DNA of 64,000 nt, taken from UBA3775 sp964584255. GTDB lineage: Bacteria > Bacillota > Clostridia > Lachnospirales > Lachnospiraceae. Of this stretch, positions 52,751 through 61,687 are shown piece after piece (within the stretch, counting starts at the first letter, position 1; each line of letters starts with the position of its first letter). Position numbers and translations under genes: made by a program. The stretch is taken from contig CAZOZM010000007.1 of assembly GCA_964584255.1 (NCBI GenBank), forward strand, positions 54,001 to 118,000, written 5' to 3'. The notes beneath the pieces were generated by a model, which worked only from the letters and a program-made list of their open reading frames with translations, did no database searches and was not told the origin of the DNA.

Positions 52751-53332
52751 ATGAGTTTAGTACCATATGTTATAGAACAGACTTCAAGGGGTGAACGCTC
52801 CTATGATATTTATTCAAGACTTCTTAAGGATAGAATTATCTTTTTGGATCAGGAAGTTAATGATGCGAGTGCAAGTGTAATAATTGCACAGCTTTTATTC
52901 CTTGAATCGGAAGATCCTCAGAAAGACATTTGTCTTTATATAAACAGTCCGGGCGGATCCGTTACCGCAGGAATGGGAATTTATGATACCATGAAATATA
53001 TTAAGTGTGATGTATCAACCATTTGTGTCGGAATGGCAGCAAGTATGGGTGCATTTCTTCTTGCAGGCGGAACAAAAGGCAAGAGATATGCCCTGCCTAA
53101 TTCTGAAATAATGATTCATCAGCCATCGGGCGGTGCTCAGGGACAGGCAACTGAAATTGAAATAAATGCAAGACATATACTCAAGACAAGAGAAAAACTC
53201 AACAGAATACTTGCTGAAAATACCGGCAAGTCATATGAGCAGGTTTGCCTTGATACGGAACGTGACAATTGGCTTGATGCTGAGGAAGCAAAGCTTTATG
53301 GTCTGGTAGATGAGGTAATCGTAAGCAGATAA
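52751..53332 (+). CDS. clpP: ATP-dependent Clp protease proteolytic subunit
   Basis: ClpP serine peptidase of 193 residues, forming a double-heptamer chamber fed by ClpX. The catalytic serine lies in CVGMAASMGAFLL, the histidine in MIHQPSGG, and the aspartate in the downstream TERDNW stretch. The N-terminal SLVPYVIEQTSRGERSYDIY axial-loop segment is normal. CAGGAGG precedes the ATG. clpX begins 21 bases after the stop. Confidence 0.97.
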   Translation: MSLVPYVIEQTSRGERSYDIYSRLLKDRIIFLDQEVNDASASVIIAQLLFLESEDPQKDICLYINSPGGSVTAGMGIYDTMKYIKCDVSTICVGMAASMGAFLLAGGTKGKRYALPNSEIMIHQPSGGAQGQATEIEINARHILKTREKLNRILAENTGKSYEQVCLDTERDNWLDAEEAKLYGLVDEVIVSR

Positions 53333-53353
53333 CTTTTATTAAGGAGATTTATT

Positions 53354-54610
53354 GTGGCAAAAAATAGCGGTTACAGAGATAAAAGATGTTCTTTTTGCGG
53401 AAAAACGAGGAATTCCGTAGAGAAACTCATTCAGGGACCTGAAGATATTTTTATCTGTGATGAATGTGTTCGTCTGTGTATGGAAATCATATCGGATGAT
53501 GAATTTGATATTGCTGATGATGAGCAGGAAGTTTCAAAAGAAAATGATACTGAAATCAATCTTGTAAAACCGAGGGAGATGAAGGCTTTTCTTGATCAGT
53601 ATGTAATCGGTCAGGATGAGGCGAAAAAAGCCCTTAGCGTGGCAGTATATAATCATTACAAAAGGGTCTTGTCCGGAGATAAACTTGATGTGGAACTTCA
53701 GAAGAGCAATGTTCTTCTTATAGGACCGACGGGATCCGGAAAAACATATCTTGCACAGACTTTGGCAAAGATAATAAATGTGCCTTTTGCAATTGCGGAT
53801 GCTACAACACTTACAGAGGCGGGATATGTCGGAGAGGATGTTGAGAATATTCTTCTCAAACTTATTCAGGCGGCTGATTTTGACATTGAGCGTGCAGAAC
53901 ACGGTATCATTTATATCGATGAGATTGACAAGATAACCAGAAAATCTGAAAATGTTTCGATTACACGAGATGTTTCAGGAGAAGGTGTTCAGCAGAGTCT
54001 TCTTAAAATTCTGGAGGGCACTGAGGCAAGTGTACCGCCACAGGGAGGCAGAAAGCACCCTAATGCGGAAATGTATCACATAAATACATCGAACATCCTT
54101 TTTATCTGCGGTGGTGCCTTTGACGGCCTTGATAAAATTATCGAAGGTCGAATAGGTCAGAAGTCGATTGGATTTAATGCCGAAATAGGCGGAAAAACAG
54201 ATGAGAACATTGGTGATCTTTTCAGAAAAACAATGCCTCATGACCTTGTTAAGTTTGGTCTTATACCTGAATTTATCGGTCGTATCCCGGTAACGGTTGC
54301 ACTTGACAGACTTACGGAAGAGGATCTTATCAGAATACTTTGCGAGCCAAAGAATGCACTGGTTAAACAGTATGCGGCTCTTATGTCTCTTGATGGAGTT
54401 GAACTTGAATTTACGGAAGATGCCCTTAAAGCAATTGCTCATCTCTCTGAAGAAAGAAATACGGGAGCCCGTGGTTTACGCTCCATTATTGAAGGTATAA
54501 TGATGGATGTTATGTATGAGCTTCCGTCAGATGAATCGGCAGTAAGATGTATTGTTACGGAAGAAGCTGCCAAAGGCGAGGCTAAGCCGGATGTAATAAG
54601 AAACAACTGA
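53354..54610 (+). CDS. clpX: ATP-dependent Clp protease ATP-binding subunit ClpX
   Basis: AAA+ unfoldase of 418 residues that delivers substrates to ClpP. The N-terminal zinc domain has CSFCGK and CDECVRLC, Walker A is GPTGSGKT, Walker B IIYIDEIDK, the pore loop GYVGED and the ClpP-binding IGF-type loop GQKSIGF. Translation starts at GTG with AAGGAG 8 bases upstream. lonA, found between clpX and engB in Bacillus, is absent here; engB follows after 51 bases. Confidence 0.97.
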   Translation: MAKNSGYRDKRCSFCGKTRNSVEKLIQGPEDIFICDECVRLCMEIISDDEFDIADDEQEVSKENDTEINLVKPREMKAFLDQYVIGQDEAKKALSVAVYNHYKRVLSGDKLDVELQKSNVLLIGPTGSGKTYLAQTLAKIINVPFAIADATTLTEAGYVGEDVENILLKLIQAADFDIERAEHGIIYIDEIDKITRKSENVSITRDVSGEGVQQSLLKILEGTEASVPPQGGRKHPNAEMYHINTSNILFICGGAFDGLDKIIEGRIGQKSIGFNAEIGGKTDENIGDLFRKTMPHDLVKFGLIPEFIGRIPVTVALDRLTEEDLIRILCEPKNALVKQYAALMSLDGVELEFTEDALKAIAHLSEERNTGARGLRSIIEGIMMDVMYELPSDESAVRCIVTEEAAKGEAKPDVIRNN

Positions 54611-54661
54611 CAGTGAAAATACGGGAAGTTTTCACATGAGATGCGCAAATGGAGGTAATGT

Positions 54662-55255
54662 ATGAATGTAACAAAGGCTGAATTGGAAACGGTTTGCGGA
54701 ATTACAAGTGTTCTTCCAAAAAATCTCCAGCCGGAATTTGCTTTTTCCGGTAAATCCAATGTCGGAAAGTCTTCACTTATCAATGCGTTGATTAAAAGAA
54801 AGTCATTGGCGAGAACGTCTTCCCAGCCGGGTAAGACTCAAACCATTAATTTCTACCATTTGAATGACAGTATTTATTTTGTGGATCTTCCGGGTTATGG
54901 ATATGCAAAAGTTTCACAGGAAATCAAAGCAAAGTGGGGAAAGATGATTGAAAAGTATTTGAGAACATCTTCTCAGCTTAAAATGGTATTTCTTCTGATT
55001 GACATCAGGCATGAACCATCTGCAAATGATAAAAATATGTATGAATGGATTGTATATAACGGCTTTAAGCCGGTAATAATTGCAACAAAGCTCGATAAGA
55101 TAAACAGGAGTCAGAAAGATAAGCAGGTTAAACTGATCAGACAGGGGTTGGGTTGTGGAAGCGACACAACAATTATTCCATTTTCCTCGGTTACAAAGCA
55201 GGGATTTGATGAAATCTGGAATCTTATTGACGAGCAGACAGTTCCGGCTGAATAA
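54662..55255 (+). CDS. engB: Ribosome biogenesis GTPase EngB (YsxC/YihA)
   Basis: A 197-residue GTPase needed for late assembly of the 50S subunit. G1 GKSNVGKSSL, G3 DLPGYGYA and G4 TKLDK are intact, and the protein is the usual single-domain length. GGAGG lies before the ATG. It closes the tig-clpP-clpX cluster, a gene order conserved across Firmicutes. Confidence 0.96.
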   Translation: MNVTKAELETVCGITSVLPKNLQPEFAFSGKSNVGKSSLINALIKRKSLARTSSQPGKTQTINFYHLNDSIYFVDLPGYGYAKVSQEIKAKWGKMIEKYLRTSSQLKMVFLLIDIRHEPSANDKNMYEWIVYNGFKPVIIATKLDKINRSQKDKQVKLIRQGLGCGSDTTIIPFSSVTKQGFDEIWNLIDEQTVPAE

Positions 55256-55304
55256 AATGCCGAAAGCCAGATGCTGAATACATATCTTGTATGGGAGATA
55301 AAAT

Positions 55305-55565
55305 ATGCGCGAAATAATACTTAACGGAAAAGATATGAAAACAAGGGAGAAAATGCATGACAGTCTGGTCGAGAAATTTTCCTTGCCGTATTACTATACA
55401 AGAAATCTTGATTCGTTATACAACATTCTCTTAAAGGAAACGGATCCTGTTGAGATAACTGTTGAAAATAAAGATGAGATTGCCATAGGATACGGAGATG
55501 CATTGATGCTGCTCTTTAAGGATTTGGCGGCAAACAACAAAAATTATACAATTAAGATTTACTAA
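55305..55565 (+). CDS. Barstar-like ribonuclease inhibitor family protein
   Basis: An 86-residue protein that looks like barstar: an opening strand (REIILNG), a helix, then PYYYTRNLDSLYNILL, which parallels the barstar segment PEYYGENLDALWDCL that plugs the barnase active site. The second acidic barstar residue at the DALWD position is asparagine here (DSLYN). No barnase-type ribonuclease is encoded in the window. It follows engB by 49 bases and is closed by a strong terminator. Inhibition of a nuclease is inferred from fold only. Confidence 0.75.
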   Translation: MREIILNGKDMKTREKMHDSLVEKFSLPYYYTRNLDSLYNILLKETDPVEITVENKDEIAIGYGDALMLLFKDLAANNKNYTIKIY

Positions 55566-55607
55566 AAAAGCATTCCGGGTGTGTTATCATACCCGGAATG
55601 CTTTTTT
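55564..55607. terminator. Bidirectional terminator
   Basis: A perfect 17-bp stem (AAAAAAGCATTCCGGGT at 55564-55580 with its complement at 55591-55607). The A and T ends allow termination on both strands, serving the barstar gene and the convergent DUF4364 gene. Confidence 0.9.
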
Positions 55608-55610
55608 ACT

Positions 55611-56168
55611 TTATTGTGTTATGCTGTCTTCGGAATCCTTTACATCGGAGCCGGTTAGGAGAGCGTTCAGTATATATGCGTAAATATCGGCATTTCGTTC
55701 TTTCCATTTGTCACATATTGTCTGAGCCGCCTGACTTGTTGATACTGAAAGACTGAGTTCGATTATTGCACTGTCACGTTCTATTATCTTTAAATCGGCA
55801 ATGAAGTCTCCGGGTGCATTTTCGTAGAAATCTGCATATGATGAAACTTCGTCCCGAAGCATGTATTCCTGCTCGGCAAGGAAAATATCGATATCATCAC
55901 GGATTTCTTTTGAAATCTTCTGATAGAAATAAGAAAGGGTTTTACGTCCCATTTCCGTGATTCGGTAGAGCGTCTGGTTTCTTGTTTCGGAAACGGTGAT
56001 AAAATTGTCACCTACCAGTTCGCTCAGTACCTGTTGGATGTTGAAATAACTGGTATATTCTTTTTCGGTTATGAAGTTTGTGAGCTGTGCATTTGACATT
56101 GGAAAGTCAACTCTGTCCAGCATGTATAGAATAATCAGTTTGTAAAGCATTAGTGTTTCGGGTTTCAT
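55611..56168 (-). CDS. DUF4364 family protein
   Basis: A 185-residue protein of the DUF4364 family, common in Clostridia. The first 100 residues look like a winged helix (LTNFITEKEYTSYFNIQQVL, then a wing-like YRITEMGRKTLSYF), suggesting a DNA-binding regulator; the C-terminal part is a mixed alpha/beta domain. Function is unknown. ATG 56168 is chosen because AAAGGAT lies upstream; an in-frame start 21 codons earlier lies at the end of the preceding radical SAM gene. The two genes on this strand are probably co-transcribed. Confidence 0.8.
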   Translation of the reverse strand: MKPETLMLYKLIILYMLDRVDFPMSNAQLTNFITEKEYTSYFNIQQVLSELVGDNFITVSETRNQTLYRITEMGRKTLSYFYQKISKEIRDDIDIFLAEQEYMLRDEVSSYADFYENAPGDFIADLKIIERDSAIIELSLSVSTSQAAQTICDKWKERNADIYAYILNALLTGSDVKDSEDSITQ

Positions 56169-56214
56169 GAATATATCCTTTCGCCTTATCAGTAAATAAG
56201 ATATTACTTGGTTT

Positions 56215-57156
56215 TTAGTGAGAGCTATCATAGTAAGAACCCTGAAAAATCTGATTCTCTTTAAGATAGCGGTTGATGGAATTCAATACTCTCTTTTTAT
56301 CTGCTGTAAAAGCAGGAGCAGTAAGGAGAGACTTTGGGGCATCTCCCGTGATTCTGTAGACAACCCTGTCATCAGGGGTGCTCATCAGACATTTACCTAA
56401 AAGGTCCAGGTAGCTGTTGAGATCTTTTATGTGAAAAAGTTCCGGTGAGGAAAAATACAGCTTTTCCATCGGAGTTCCTTTAAGTATATGCAGAAGAGAA
56501 AACTTTATTCCGTGGATGGGACCGGATGCCGTCGTGCGGACGCTTTCCAAAATGTCAGACGTACACTCACCGGGAAGTCCCAGCATAAGATGCGTAATTA
56601 CCGGAATGTCAAACCTGTTTAAGAGGTCGAGTGCGTTTTGGTAATCGGAAAAAGAATAGCGGCGGTTAAGATACTTTTCGGTTCGGTCATGTATTGTCTG
56701 AAAACCTAATTCAACATAAACCGGCTTTTCAAAGAATGAACCGAGTGAAGAAAGTAATTCTGCGGTTTCTGCATTTATACAGTCAGGCCGGGTAGCAATG
56801 CTGAGCGCACACACATCCGGAGTATTAAGGGCGGTTTCGTATTTAGCCTTGAGTTCGCTGATGCCGGCGTAGGTGTTTGTATATGATTGGAAATACGCCA
56901 GATATTTTTCCGGATTTTTCCCGGCTACAAGTTTTTTTGCGTTGTCTATCTGAGCGGAGATACTGCGTTCACCATAGACGGATGCGGCAGTGAAATCGCC
57001 GGAACCGGACTCGGAACAAAAAGTGCAGCCTCCATAGCCTTTTGAACCGTCACGGTTTGGGCAGGTGAAGCCGCCGTCAATGGCAAGTCGATAAACCTTG
57101 CATCCGAATTTTTTACGATAGTAATCGCTCGCTGAATAATAGTGTTTCTTTTCCAT
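56215..57156 (-). CDS. TIGR01212 family radical SAM protein
   Basis: A 313-residue radical SAM enzyme. The cluster-binding cysteines appear as FTCPNRDGSKGYGGCTFC, a long-spaced variant that marks the TIGR01212/YhcC group, and YFQSYTNTYA and LPGE follow as expected. Members are linked to tRNA or other base modification but the reaction is not known. The protein is full length. It lies upstream of DUF4364 with a 46-base gap. Confidence 0.9.
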   Translation of the reverse strand: MEKKHYYSASDYYRKKFGCKVYRLAIDGGFTCPNRDGSKGYGGCTFCSESGSGDFTAASVYGERSISAQIDNAKKLVAGKNPEKYLAYFQSYTNTYAGISELKAKYETALNTPDVCALSIATRPDCINAETAELLSSLGSFFEKPVYVELGFQTIHDRTEKYLNRRYSFSDYQNALDLLNRFDIPVITHLMLGLPGECTSDILESVRTTASGPIHGIKFSLLHILKGTPMEKLYFSSPELFHIKDLNSYLDLLGKCLMSTPDDRVVYRITGDAPKSLLTAPAFTADKKRVLNSINRYLKENQIFQGSYYDSSH

Positions 57157-57254
57157 AAACTAGATAATATCATTTTATCAGGGGTACTTCAAGGAGAAAG
57201 AGTAAAGATATTTAAGGAAAAACGTGAATTTACACATCTTTGATAAATTAGTAC

Positions 57255-57283
57255 TTTAATTTTTTCAATGAATAATGTATAAT
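57255..57283 (+). promoter_or_regulatory. Promoter of fba
   Basis: TTTAAT at 57255-57260 and TATAAT at 57278-57283 with 17 bases between; a TG directly precedes the -10. Confidence 0.6.
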
Positions 57284-57379
57284 CTGTTTTATACGGGCAA
57301 TGGGTTTAATTATAAGAACCTGTTGTAATGAAAAAAGAGCAGATTTATTCTGCCGTAAATATAAAAGGAGGCATTTATT

Positions 57380-58249
57380 ATGTCAAGATTAGTTTCAGCA
57401 AGAGACATGCTTGTAAAGGCAAAGGCTGGTCACTATGCAGTTGGTCAGTTCAACATTAACAACCTTGAGTGGACAAAGGCTATCCTTCTTACAGCTCAGG
57501 AATGCAACAGCCCTGTTATCCTTGGTGTATCTGAAGGTGCAGGAAAGTACATGACAGGTTATAAGACAGTTGTTGGTATGGTAGAGGGAATGATGGAAGA
57601 GTTAAACATTACTGTTCCGGTTGCTCTTCACCTTGACCACGGCAGCTATGAGCATTGCTATAAGTGTATCGAAGCCGGCTTCTCATCAATCATGTTTGAC
57701 GGTTCTCATTTCCCAATCGAAGAGAACGTTGAGAAGACAAAAGAACTCGTTTCAGTTGCTCATCATTTAGGAATTTCAATCGAAGCAGAAGTTGGTGCTA
57801 TCGGTGGTGAAGAAGATGGTGTTGTTGGTAAGGGTGAATGTGCAGATCCTGAAGAGTGCAAGAGAATTGCTGACCTCGGTGTTGACTTCCTTGCAGCAGG
57901 CATCGGTAACATCCATGGAAAATATCCTGCAAACTGGGAAGGCCTCAGCTTTGAGACTCTCGATGCAATCCAGCAGCTTACAGGCGATATGCCATTAGTT
58001 CTTCACGGTGGTACAGGTATCCCTGATGAAATGATTAAGAAGGCTATCTCACTTGGCGTTGCAAAGATCAATGTTAATACAGAGTGTCAGTTAGTATTCG
58101 CAGAAGCTACACGTAAGTATATTGAAGATGGAAAGGATCAGCAGGGTAAGGGCTATGATCCTCGTAAGCTTCTTAAAGATGGTTATGAAGCAATCAAGCT
58201 TAAGGTTAAGGAGAAGATGGAAGTTTTCGGTTCTATCGACAAGGCTTGA
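57380..58249 (+). CDS. fba: Class II fructose-1,6-bisphosphate aldolase
   Basis: A 289-residue zinc-dependent aldolase that splits fructose 1,6-bisphosphate into two triose phosphates in glycolysis. The zinc and catalytic residues lie in ALHLDHGS, EAEVGAIGGEEDG and LHGGTGIP; GKINVNTE-type phosphate binding is seen as AKINVNTECQ. AAAGGAGG precedes the ATG, and codon use is strongly biased, as expected for a highly expressed gene. It is monocistronic with its own promoter and terminator. Rhamnose breakdown also feeds this step through dihydroxyacetone phosphate. Confidence 0.96.
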   Translation: MSRLVSARDMLVKAKAGHYAVGQFNINNLEWTKAILLTAQECNSPVILGVSEGAGKYMTGYKTVVGMVEGMMEELNITVPVALHLDHGSYEHCYKCIEAGFSSIMFDGSHFPIEENVEKTKELVSVAHHLGISIEAEVGAIGGEEDGVVGKGECADPEECKRIADLGVDFLAAGIGNIHGKYPANWEGLSFETLDAIQQLTGDMPLVLHGGTGIPDEMIKKAISLGVAKINVNTECQLVFAEATRKYIEDGKDQQGKGYDPRKLLKDGYEAIKLKVKEKMEVFGSIDKA

Positions 58250-58326
58250 TTATAATTTCTGATTGGATTTCATCGGCTTATGTGCCGCAAGGCATATATG
58301 CTTGACGTGTCAGATAAAAAATAGTA

Positions 58327-58360
58327 AAATAACCCTGGTTTCGACCGGGGTTATTTTTTA
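58327..58360 (+). terminator. Intrinsic terminator after fba
   Basis: An 11-bp stem (ATAACCCTGGT with ACCGGGGTTAT, one T-G pair), TTCG tetraloop and six T. Confidence 0.92.
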
Positions 58361-58430
58361 CTTATGTCGGGATGCCCGGACGGGATAAAAAAGTCCCTGC
58401 GGCAGATATAAAACTTTAAGGAGATGCAAA

Positions 58431-59309
58431 ATGTGGATTGCTGACGGATGGAAAGATTATGAAATACTTGATACCGCCTCTAAGGAAAAACTGGAAAGAT
58501 GGGGAGAATATACCCTTATAAGACCGGACCCACAGGTTATCTGGAACACGGATAAGAAGCTGAAGGGATGGAAAAAACCTGATGCTCATTATCACAGAAG
58601 TTCAAAGGGTGGTGGAGAATGGGAGTTTTTTTCCTTGCCGGAAAAATGGACCATTAACTACAGAAATCTTACTTTTTGCCTTCAGCCGTTCAGCTTTAAG
58701 CATACAGGATTGTTTCCTGAGCAGGCTGTAAACTGGGATTGGTGCTCCGATAAGATAAAAAATGCGTTGCAGGAAAAACCGGGTCGGAGAATGAAGGTTC
58801 TTAATCTGTTTGCATATACCGGAGGTGCTACGGTGGCTGCGGCAGCTGCGGGAGCTGAGGTTACACATGTTGATGCAAGTAAGGGAATGGTAAATTGGGC
58901 GAAAGACAATGCGGCTTTATCCGGCTTGTCTGAAGCACCGATAAGATATCTTGTAGATGACTGTGTTAAGTTTGTTGAAAGGGAAATAAGGAGAGGCAAT
59001 ACCTACGATGCTCTGATAATGGATCCGCCTTCATATGGAAGGGGACCTAAAGGGGAAATTTGGAAGATTGAAGATTCGATTTATGATTTTGTAAATCTTT
59101 GTTCGAAAATTCTATCGGATGATCCGGTGTTCGTACTTATTAATTCGTATACAACGGGACTTCAGCCGGCGGTACTTACCTATCTCCTGGAAACATGTAT
59201 AAATAAAGAAAAGAGTGGAGTCGTTCATTCGGATGAAATTGGAATTCCGGTATCCTCCAACGGGTTGGTTCTTCCTTGCGGAGCAAGCGGAAGATGGGAG
59301 AAAAAATAA
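58431..59309 (+). CDS. Class I SAM-dependent methyltransferase (RlmI-related)
   Basis: A 292-residue methyltransferase. Residues 1-115 form an unassigned N-terminal part, followed by a Rossmann domain with LNLFAYTGGATVAAA (motif I), VDASKGMVNWAKDN (motif II) and the catalytic-type MDPPSYGRGPKG (motif IV). This order is like the catalytic half of RlmI, which makes m5C1962 in 23S rRNA, but the PUA domain is missing, so the target is unknown. AAGGAG lies before the ATG. It may be co-transcribed with the next gene after 105 bases. Confidence 0.82.
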   Translation: MWIADGWKDYEILDTASKEKLERWGEYTLIRPDPQVIWNTDKKLKGWKKPDAHYHRSSKGGGEWEFFSLPEKWTINYRNLTFCLQPFSFKHTGLFPEQAVNWDWCSDKIKNALQEKPGRRMKVLNLFAYTGGATVAAAAAGAEVTHVDASKGMVNWAKDNAALSGLSEAPIRYLVDDCVKFVEREIRRGNTYDALIMDPPSYGRGPKGEIWKIEDSIYDFVNLCSKILSDDPVFVLINSYTTGLQPAVLTYLLETCINKEKSGVVHSDEIGIPVSSNGLVLPCGASGRWEKK

Positions 59310-59414
59310 ATCGGGTGTGAAAGAAAAGCTTTATTGATTCAATAAAAAAGTGAGAATTTCGGAGGAAAGCTCTAAAAATTGCTTTCGGATGGATTTTCAT
59401 GGAACGGAGAATTG

Positions 59415-60227
59415 ATGAGAAAAAAACATGATGAAGAAATACAGTCATCTGACATCATATATAATAAAGAAGGAAGAGCTAAAAAAAGATCTGACGGTTT
59501 TCTCGGCAAACTGAGAAAATGGTGGATGGTTCCACTGTATCTGGTTTTGATGGTTGTCGTAATACTGTTTATTAAAAGCGGTGATGAGGATGATCCTTAC
59601 AAGGCGAGTTATGGCGAAAGTATGGATGAGGTGATTGTCGGGGATGCTGCTTATAAAATAATAAGCAGCAATGAAGATGAAGAATACATAGGCTCATATG
59701 TTAGCAGCAGACTGAATGCCGTATCCGGAGATAAAATAGCGAGTCTGAGATCATATCTTCTTTATGTGTCGGTTTTCTTTTCCGTTGAGGGAGATGAAAA
59801 TCTGGATTATGTAATGGATGGAAAGAAAAACATCTATGTCCGTGAAGATAAGTATGATGAAATCAAAGACTACTATAATAATGAAGAGAATATAACTGAA
59901 TATAAGATGACCTCGAAAAAGAAGGATCTCGAAACCATGAATACAATAAGCACGGATGAGATGGAAATGCTTAGAACTCTTGATGGTGAAGAAAAGATTT
60001 TCGACGAAATACTTCTGACTGAGGATTTTGAAACGAGAAGGGAAATCTACGGCTTTTACAGTGACGGGATATGTTATAAGGCGGAAATGGAACTTTTTAA
60101 GTATAAGGATGTCATATATAAAACAACCTGGTTTGTTGATGGAAATGATAATGAAGGAACAACGGTAATTAAAGGAATTGCCTTGCCGGATGAATACCAG
60201 GAACGTTTTAATGGAATCTGGAATTAG
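59415..60227 (+). CDS. Hypothetical single-pass membrane protein
   Basis: A 270-residue protein of no recognised family. A basic N-terminus (residues 1-38) precedes one transmembrane helix (about 39-60, MVPLYLVLMVVVILFI), and about 205 acidic residues would lie outside the cell. The ectodomain is rich in Asp, Glu, Tyr and Lys and has no enzyme motif. ATG 59415 is preceded by CGGAGA; the frame extends 12 codons upstream. It ends 103 bases before the S10 operon promoter. Confidence 0.65.
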   Translation: MRKKHDEEIQSSDIIYNKEGRAKKRSDGFLGKLRKWWMVPLYLVLMVVVILFIKSGDEDDPYKASYGESMDEVIVGDAAYKIISSNEDEEYIGSYVSSRLNAVSGDKIASLRSYLLYVSVFFSVEGDENLDYVMDGKKNIYVREDKYDEIKDYYNNEENITEYKMTSKKKDLETMNTISTDEMEMLRTLDGEEKIFDEILLTEDFETRREIYGFYSDGICYKAEMELFKYKDVIYKTTWFVDGNDNEGTTVIKGIALPDEYQERFNGIWN

Positions 60228-60329
60228 AACATGGAGCGGTGGTGTGGTTTTGTAGCAAAATGCACAAAAAAGAAGCGATAAAACTGATAATTTTGTTAAA
60301 AAATTTGTTAAAAATTAAATAAATAAATC

Positions 60330-60358
60330 TTGCAATTTATGCACGGATGGTATATAAT
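60330..60358 (+). promoter_or_regulatory. Promoter of the S10 ribosomal operon
   Basis: TTGCAA at 60330-60335 and TATAAT at 60353-60358 with 17 bases between. Confidence 0.85.
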
Positions 60359-60364
60359 CTCAAA

Positions 60365-60642
60365 TGTTGTGACGTTGATAGCGTTGATGCGTGAGGTTGC
60401 CGCAAAAGCGGGTTTTTACGCGGAGCGAATGTCAAGTTATAGAAACTGGCGACAAGTCACTGTACCAATATGTTCTGCCAAAGGGCAGATAAAACGTGCG
60501 TAACGCAATGTTTATGTGGTATGGAGACCAAGCAAGTTAAATTGCTTGGTTATTTTTTACGGCAAAACAGGAAACGCACGGAGAAGTGTACAGTCACCGC
60601 TTGTTGCGCTGCAAAAAGTGCGAAAAGGAGGCGGCTATTATT
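60365..60642 (+). promoter_or_regulatory. Structured leader of the S10 operon
   Basis: A leader of about 275 bases with several helices: CCGC-AAAA-GCGG enclosed by GCGT/ACGC near 60390-60422, and GTGCGT (60496-60501) that can pair with ACGCAC (60574-60579) across the attenuator hairpin at 60527. Length and structure suggest autogenous control of the operon, for example by L4 as in E. coli, but no known family consensus is recognised. Confidence 0.6.
60527..60558 (+). terminator. Attenuator hairpin in the S10 leader
   Basis: A perfect 9-bp stem (ACCAAGCAA with TTGCTTGGT), 6-base loop and TATTTTTT. It lies inside the leader, 85 bases before rpsJ, so it must be bypassed for the operon to be expressed. 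Confidence 0.8.
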
Positions 60643-60960
60643 ATGGCAAGTAATGTAATGAGAATCACATTAAAAGCGTATGATCATCAGTTAATCGATG
60701 CATCTGCAGCTAAGATTGTGGAAACAGCAAAGAAGACTGGTTCAAAGGTAAGCGGACCTGTTCCAATGCCTACAAAGAAAGAGGTTATCACAATCTTAAG
60801 AGCTACTCACAAGTATAAGGATTCACGTGAGCAGTTCGAGCAGAGAACTCACAAGAGATTAGTTGATATCATTGCTCCAAGCCAGAAGACAAAGGATGCT
60901 TTGTCAAAGCTTGAGATGCCTGCCGGTGTTTATATCGGCATCAAGATGATCACCAAATAA
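60643..60960 (+). CDS. rpsJ: 30S ribosomal protein S10
   Basis: S10 of 105 residues, also the NusE partner of NusB in antitermination. MRITLKAYDHQLIDASA and GPVPMPTKKEVITILRATHK are characteristic. The ATG at 60643 follows AAGGAGG at 60625-60631; the open frame upstream is leader sequence. It is the first gene of the operon. Confidence 0.98.
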   Translation: MASNVMRITLKAYDHQLIDASAAKIVETAKKTGSKVSGPVPMPTKKEVITILRATHKYKDSREQFEQRTHKRLVDIIAPSQKTKDALSKLEMPAGVYIGIKMITK

Positions 60961-61026
60961 ATCATCTTGTTAAAATTTAGTATGACCCGTGAGGGTCCGC
61001 TGTAGATCAAACAGGAGGTAGTATCT

Positions 61027-61662
61027 ATGAAGAAAGCTATTATGGCTACAAAAGTCGGAATGACACAGATCTTCGATGAGAATGGTGTTTTTATTCCGGT
61101 AACAGTACTTCAGGCCGGTCCATGTGTAGTAACACAGGTTAAGAACATGGAAAAAGACGGATATGAAGCTGTACAGGTAGGCTTTGGTGACATCAGGGAA
61201 AAACTGGTAAATAAGCCAAAGAAAGGTGTTTTTGATAAAGCAGGAGTTGCTTACAAGAGATACCTTAAGGAATTTAAATTTGATAACTCTGCTGAATACG
61301 CAGTAGGACAGGAAATTAAGGCAGATATCTTTGCTGCCGGAGATAAGATTGATGTTTCAGGCGTTTCAAAGGGACATGGTTTCCAGGGCGCAATCAAGAG
61401 ACACGGTCTTTCAAGAGGACCTATGGGACATGGTTCCAAGTACCACAGACATGCCGGATCTAACGGTCCTGCAACAACTCCTGGCCGTGTATTCAAAGGA
61501 AAGCATATGCCGGGTCATATGGGTAGCTTAAACGTAACAATCCAGAATCTTGAGGTTGTTAGAGTTGATGTTGAGAATAACATGCTCTTGGTTAAGGGTG
61601 CAGTACCTGGTGCTAAGAAATCCTTAGTCGTTGTTAAAGAAGCTGTTAAGGCAAAAAAGTAA
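61027..61662 (+). CDS. rplC: 50S ribosomal protein L3
   Basis: L3 of 211 residues. The GMTQIFDENG start region, the extended loop GHGSKYHRHAGS that reaches the peptidyl transferase centre and GRVFKGKHMPGHMG are all present. CAGGAGG precedes the ATG. It lies between rpsJ and rplD as in most bacteria. Confidence 0.98.
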   Translation: MKKAIMATKVGMTQIFDENGVFIPVTVLQAGPCVVTQVKNMEKDGYEAVQVGFGDIREKLVNKPKKGVFDKAGVAYKRYLKEFKFDNSAEYAVGQEIKADIFAAGDKIDVSGVSKGHGFQGAIKRHGLSRGPMGHGSKYHRHAGSNGPATTPGRVFKGKHMPGHMGSLNVTIQNLEVVRVDVENNMLLVKGAVPGAKKSLVVVKEAVKAKK

Positions 61663-61687
61663 CGATTAGGAAAGGAGAGACACAAAA

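Noticed and set aside
53975..54442. 155-codon open frame antisense to clpX
   Set aside because: Shadow of clpX, whose AAA+ motifs are intact.
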